Assembly (NCBI GenBank): GCA_013215285.1
Contig: JABSRD010000007.1
Span: 1 to 64,000 of the forward strand
Direction of reading: 5' to 3'
Origin: Candidatus Nitrosopumilus sp.
GTDB lineage: Archaea; Thermoproteota; Nitrososphaeria; Nitrososphaerales; Nitrosopumilaceae
DNA length: 64,000 nt
Shown: in pieces, positions 59,918 to 64,000 of the stretch
Layout: each line of letters opens with the position of its first letter
Position numbering within the stretch: the stretch's first letter is position 1
Translations under genes and position numbers: made by a program
The notes under the pieces: generated by a model
The model's database searches: none
Seen by the model: the letters and a program-made list of their open reading frames with translations, nothing else
What the model was told of the DNA's origin: nothing

Positions 59918-61387
59918 CTATTCACCTTTAAACTCTTTTCTGCTCTTAAATTCAGGTTTAATTCCAAGTGAATCGTAATTACCCGATGAGCAGGTAAAAC
60001 ACATAGAATCAATTGGAATACCAATAGCGGCTGCAAGATTTTCAGCATCATTATATCCTAAAAAGTCAGCACCAATATTTTTTCTCACCATTTCAGTAGT
60101 CTCTTCTTGGGTCATTTCCTTTCCATTAGAAAATGTTGCAAGTTCTTCTTGTGATGGGAAATCAATTCCAGCATAACATGGAAATTTAATTTGTGGGTAT
60201 GTAATTACCATGCTAATTTTTTTAGCACCTGCTCGTCGTAGTGCTTTGATTATTGCTTTTGAGCTTGTACCCCTAACTAGACTATCATCAATTACAATTA
60301 CATGCTGGCCTTCAATAATTTCTTTAATTGGGATAATCCACCGATTAATTTCAATTCTGTCTGATTGATGGGGTTCAATGAAACTGCGTAATGGACCTTT
60401 TTTGCTATATCTATCTTTGAGTAAACCTTCATCAAATTGTACACCAAGTTCTTGGGCATATCCCAAAGCTGCAGGACGAGCTGAATCAGGTACAGGTATT
60501 ACTAAATCTGCATCTTTAATTGGGAATTTTTTTGCTAAAAATTTACCAATATTTTTTCTTGCAACATAGATGTTGGTTCCCTCCATGTTACTTGAGGGAT
60601 GTGCAAAATAAGTAAATTCAAAAGAACAATGTGCGCGAGATTTATCATCAGAAAACCTTTCAGTCTCTAAACCATTTTTACTTAATTTAATTAATTCACC
60701 AGGATTTACATTTCGTTCCATCTTAGCACCTACTGCAGATATTGCAGATGATTCAGATGCAACAATGTAAGTATCGTCATCCTCTTTATGACCTAAAACC
60801 ATTGGACGAAATCCTTTTGGATCACGTGCAGCATAAACAGAATTATCATCAGAAATAAATGTAAAACAATAAGATCCAACCATTTCATTTTTAAGAATTG
60901 AAAGTGCTTTCCCCATATCCCCGTTTTCAGAAATTAATGCAACTAGTCTCTGGGCTGCAACTAGTGTATCACTTGCATTTTGAGGAGTGAATGAACAACC
61001 ACCGACTAAATTTGATAATTCCTGAGCATTTGCAATTGTTCCATTATGTGCAATACAGAGATCTTTTACTTTGAGAGGCTGTGCATTTTCAAGTGAACTT
61101 TTCCCCATTGTGGAATAACGAACATGTCCAATAACTGAGGATGAAGCATATTCTTCTGTAATTGATTTGAATTCAGATGATGCTGCAGAAACTAGACCCA
61201 ATCTCTTGAGCGGTATTTTATTTGGGATTGCAATACCCCATGCTTCCTGGCCCCTATGTTGAAGTGCCCTTAATGCATCAATTGCCATCGGAACAACATT
61301 AGTTCCACTTAGACTAAAAATTCCAACAACACCACAATTCTCTTTTGGTTTATCATCAATGCAGTTCATTGTGTGGTCTTCATCCAT
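59918..61387 (-). CDS. purF: amidophosphoribosyltransferase PurF
   Basis: PurF makes phosphoribosylamine from PRPP and glutamine, the first step of purine synthesis. The N-terminal Ntn glutamine amidotransferase nucleophile is the Cys of ENCGVVGIFS (about residue 18, needing propeptide removal). The PRTase loop is VIVIDDSLVRGTSSKA, and a C-terminal CFTCSSG group may bind an Fe-S cluster. Start overlaps purL by 8 nt. Length 489. Confidence 0.95.
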   Translation of the reverse strand: MDEDHTMNCIDDKPKENCGVVGIFSLSGTNVVPMAIDALRALQHRGQEAWGIAIPNKIPLKRLGLVSAASSEFKSITEEYASSSVIGHVRYSTMGKSSLENAQPLKVKDLCIAHNGTIANAQELSNLVGGCSFTPQNASDTLVAAQRLVALISENGDMGKALSILKNEMVGSYCFTFISDDNSVYAARDPKGFRPMVLGHKEDDDTYIVASESSAISAVGAKMERNVNPGELIKLSKNGLETERFSDDKSRAHCSFEFTYFAHPSSNMEGTNIYVARKNIGKFLAKKFPIKDADLVIPVPDSARPAALGYAQELGVQFDEGLLKDRYSKKGPLRSFIEPHQSDRIEINRWIIPIKEIIEGQHVIVIDDSLVRGTSSKAIIKALRRAGAKKISMVITYPQIKFPCYAGIDFPSQEELATFSNGKEMTQEETTEMVRKNIGADFLGYNDAENLAAAIGIPIDSMCFTCSSGNYDSLGIKPEFKSRKEFKGE

Positions 61388-63545
61388 GCAATACCAAATC
61401 CCTTAACGAATTTAACCAAGTTTTTTGTGCCTTATCAACTCTTAGATCTATGATAGACTTTGCTCCATTGCTAAATTGAATTTTCTCGCCTCCAAAGATA
61501 CCAACAGTTTTGAATGAAACTTTATTCTTTTTTAGAATATTTTCTAATTTTTTGATGTTTTTCTTTTCAATAGTTACTAAATAACGAGAATGACTTTCAG
61601 AGAAGAGTATTCTATCTACAGGTAATTTTGCTCCAGGTACTGTATCCAAAGAGACTTTACAACCAATTTGATCAATCATGCAAAGTTCAGATACTGCAAC
61701 TGCCAATCCACCTTTAGAACAATCATGTACAGATTTTGGAAGTTCCTGTTTAATTATTTCTAATACGGATTTCATATTTTTCTTTGATTCTGAAAAATCA
61801 ACTGTAGGACATGTTCCACCAATAAACTTGTGAATGTATTCAAAGTATTCAGAACCACCAAGCTCATCTTTAGTATTTCCTATCATTACAAGATAATCTC
61901 CTTTAGTAATTTTTTGATGAACAAGTGGTTTTTTGTCAATTAACCCCAAGATACCAATTAACGGAGTTGGTTTTATTGGGCCTGCAGGAGTTTCATTATA
62001 CAGGCTCACTTTTCCTCCAATACAAGGTATTTTGAAATCTTTTGCAAAGTCAGTTAATCCTTTTAATGATTCTAAAAAGGTCCAAAATATTTCAGGATCT
62101 TTTGGGCTTCCAAATTGAAGATGATCAAGCATTCCAATGGGTTTTGCACCAGTACATACAACATTTCTACATGCTTCCTCAAAACATCCAATTGCGCCTT
62201 CACGAGGATTAATGTAACATTGTTTTGGATTTCCATCAATTTTAACAGAAAGATATTTTCCATTATCTAATCGTAATACAGATGCATCACCGCCAGGCTT
62301 TATGACAGTACGAATACCAACCTCATGATCATATTGACTATACACCCAAATTTTGCTTGCAATGTTAGGGGATGCTAAAAATTTCATCATGGTTTTTGAG
62401 TAATCAGTAATTGGTTTGAATTTCTTTTCTTGTGTAATAGTTTTCAAATATTCAGGTTTTTTTGATGGTAAATCAAGTAGTGTAGCATTTGCAACAATGT
62501 CTGCAGATAAATTAGCAAATGTCTTTTTACCTTTTTTTACATGTACTTTATTATCAAATTTAACGCTACCAATAACAGAGCAACCAATACGGAATTTTTT
62601 ACAAATATCTTGTAATTTTTTTAATTTAGTTTTGTTTGTAATAATTAGCATTCTTTCCTGAGATTCTGAAACCATAATTTCATCTGGGCGCATATCAGAT
62701 TCTCTAGTATGAACTTTATCTACATCCATCTCAATTCCAATATCTAATGCATCAGCAGTTTCTGAAATAGCACACGATAGTCCTCCACCACCCAAATCTT
62801 TCAGGGCATGAATTAGTTTTTCATTTCTTGCCTCAAGTATTGCATCTATGATTAATTTCTCGATGAATGGATCAGGGATTTGCACTGCAGAACGATCTTC
62901 AGACTCTAAGGAATCAGATGCAAATTGGGAACCTCCAATACCATCCCTTCCTGTAGAACCACCAAGTAGTACTACAACATCGCCTTTCTTTGCATGATTT
63001 TTGATTAAATTTTCTTTTTTACCAAATCCCACACATGCCACATCAACTAATGCGTAATTTTGATAGCATTCATCAAACTCTACCTCTCCGCCAATTGTCG
63101 GAATTCCTAAACAATTTCCATAATCTGCAACTCCTGTAACTGCATTTTTAAAAAGCCATCTTGCTTGTTTGTCTTTTTCAATATTTCCAAAACGTAATCC
63201 ATCAAAAATTGCAATAGGGCGAGTTCCAGCTGATAAAATATCTCTAACTACACCACCTACTCCAGTTGCAGCTCCGCCATAAGGTTCCACTGCAGAAGGA
63301 TGGTTATGACTCTCAATGTGGGCAGTTACAACATAACCGCCACCTACATCCAATACACCAGAATCATATCCTTTCTCATTAATTACAAGGGGTCCAGTCA
63401 TTGGTAACATTTTGAGATGTTTCTTTGATGATTTGTAAGAGCAATGCTCAGACCATTCAGCAGCTACAATTTGTAGTTCAGTGGATGTTGGATCTCGGCC
63501 AATTTTGGATTTCAGTTCAGATAGTTCTCGGGATTCTAAACTCAA
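61380..63545 (-). CDS. purL: phosphoribosylformylglycinamidine synthase subunit PurL
   Basis: The 721-residue small-type PurL uses ammonia from PurQ to convert FGAR to FGAM with [19 protein letters not shown] and [19 protein letters not shown] (split [18 protein letters not shown]) are the family signatures, with [13 protein letters not shown] later. TTG start overlaps the purQ stop (TTGA), so the two are translated together. No PurS gene was seen in the window. Confidence 0.96.
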   Translation of the reverse strand: MSLESRELSELKSKIGRDPTSTELQIVAAEWSEHCSYKSSKKHLKMLPMTGPLVINEKGYDSGVLDVGGGYVVTAHIESHNHPSAVEPYGGAATGVGGVVRDILSAGTRPIAIFDGLRFGNIEKDKQARWLFKNAVTGVADYGNCLGIPTIGGEVEFDECYQNYALVDVACVGFGKKENLIKNHAKKGDVVVLLGGSTGRDGIGGSQFASDSLESEDRSAVQIPDPFIEKLIIDAILEARNEKLIHALKDLGGGGLSCAISETADALDIGIEMDVDKVHTRESDMRPDEIMVSESQERMLIITNKTKLKKLQDICKKFRIGCSVIGSVKFDNKVHVKKGKKTFANLSADIVANATLLDLPSKKPEYLKTITQEKKFKPITDYSKTMMKFLASPNIASKIWVYSQYDHEVGIRTVIKPGGDASVLRLDNGKYLSVKIDGNPKQCYINPREGAIGCFEEACRNVVCTGAKPIGMLDHLQFGSPKDPEIFWTFLESLKGLTDFAKDFKIPCIGGKVSLYNETPAGPIKPTPLIGILGLIDKKPLVHQKITKGDYLVMIGNTKDELGGSEYFEYIHKFIGGTCPTVDFSESKKNMKSVLEIIKQELPKSVHDCSKGGLAVAVSELCMIDQIGCKVSLDTVPGAKLPVDRILFSESHSRYLVTIEKKNIKKLENILKKNKVSFKTVGIFGGEKIQFSNGAKSIIDLRVDKAQKTWLNSLRDLVLHG

Positions 63546-64000
63546 TTATTAACACCCATTTTTACTAAAAGTGATTCAAATATTTTAGAAGAGGGTTTAC
63601 TGTCAATAGGATTTATTTCAGATTCAACAGCACGTTCTGGATGAGGCATCATACCAACAACATTTCCAGATTCATTGCATACACCTGCAATTCTATTTGA
63701 TGAACCATTTACAATTTTACTATATCTAAACACAATTTGATTTTTTTTCTTTAATTGTTTTAAAACATCATCGTCAACATAGTATCTACCCTCCCCATTT
63801 GCAATAGGAATTGGAATTTTTTCATTTAGTTTAAACTGATTTGTAAATGGAGTCTGGTTATTTTCAACAATCAAATCAGTCCATTCACACATAAAATTGA
63901 GGGACTCATTTTTTAGTAAAACACCTGGAAGTAGTCCAGATTCTACAAGAATTTGAAATCCATTACATACACCTAAAATTGGAATTCCTTTATCTGCTAA
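63542..64000 (-). CDS. purQ: phosphoribosylformylglycinamidine synthase subunit PurQ (5' end outside window)
   Basis: The frame stays open to the right edge, so at least 152 residues of the class I glutaminase are seen. The nucleophile motif GVCNGFQIL lies in the part near the edge, and [13 protein letters not shown] gives the catalytic His/Glu. It supplies ammonia to PurL. The N-terminus is outside the window. Confidence 0.94.
   Translation of the reverse strand, partial: LADKGIPILGVCNGFQILVESGLLPGVLLKNESLNFMCEWTDLIVENNQTPFTNQFKLNEKIPIPIANGEGRYYVDDDVLKQLKKKNQIVFRYSKIVNGSSNRIAGVCNESGNVVGMMPHPERAVESEINPIDSKPSSKIFESLLVKMGVNN

Noticed and set aside
1-64000. CRISPR array, prophage or insertion sequence
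   Set aside because: No regularly spaced repeats, cas genes, transposase or phage structural genes were seen; only a doubtful recombinase fragment.

Overview
The window looks like a piece of a marine ammonia-oxidising archaeon chromosome (Nitrososphaeria/Thaumarchaeota, Nitrosopumilus-like). This is inferred from an archaeal ribosomal protein cluster with RNase P protein Rnp1 and S4e, a proteasome alpha subunit, an ESCRT-III/CdvB protein, a TackOD1-type response regulator, HMG-CoA synthase, archaeal type II GAPDH, strong AT richness, and mostly leaderless-looking genes with a TATA-like box about 25-30 nt before the start codon. No rRNA gene, CRISPR array or intact mobile element was seen.

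Layout. 0-8.9 kb: a ParB-like protein cut by the left edge, a class III nucleotidyl cyclase, threonine ammonia-lyase, purE and purK, and small hypothetical genes. 9-13.4 kb: a sugar-nucleotidyltransferase and an overlapping trio of luciferase-like oxidoreductase, thiolase and DUF35 partner, then a methyltransferase. 13.5-21.6 kb: a Holliday-junction-resolvase-like nuclease, threonine synthase, a CorC/CNNM transporter-like protein, type II GAPDH and many mini-genes. 21.7-28 kb: a surface-polysaccharide pair (GT2 synthase plus a frameshifted deacetylase), a TackOD1 response regulator and a DsbA-like protein. 28-36.5 kb: HMG-CoA synthase, a PII protein and the biotin genes bioD, bioA, bioB and bioF. 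36.5-42.4 kb: two pilin-like surface proteins, a CcdA/TlpA-like redox pair, a CdvB paralogue and an HD hydrolase. 42.4-53.6 kb: zinc-ribbon and YwbE proteins, proteasome alpha, a SPOUT methyltransferase, then L3-L4-L23-S19-L22-S3-L29-Rnp1-S17-L14-L24-S4e-L5-S14-S8-L6. 53.6-58.1 kb: tRNA-Asn, small genes, a repeated palindrome, hairpin-rich gaps, a Lys/Ala-rich H1-like protein, and an ArsR/PPOX pair. 58.4-64 kb: purC, DUF427, purF, purL and purQ (cut by the right edge).

How the genes work together. Five purine genes make the window rich in de novo IMP synthesis. BioF, BioA, BioD and BioB cover the ring-forming half of biotin synthesis, and the space before bioB carries a BirA-type operator. 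The same half-sites with the same 14-nt spacer recur just upstream of the rpl3 promoter, which is the most surprising regulatory observation here. Other structure not explained by genes includes a 22-bp palindrome followed by CATT that occurs four times in 3.2 kb, a shared AATACNCTTAAGT promoter box at a nearly fixed distance from the start of four mini-genes, an exact 108-bp duplication inside a zinc-ribbon gene, and two genes broken at homopolymer runs.

At least ten mini-genes of about 30-50 codons encode CxxC-type putative zinc-binding proteins and are easily missed by length-filtered annotation. All functional names rest on motif recognition by eye; no database search was run.
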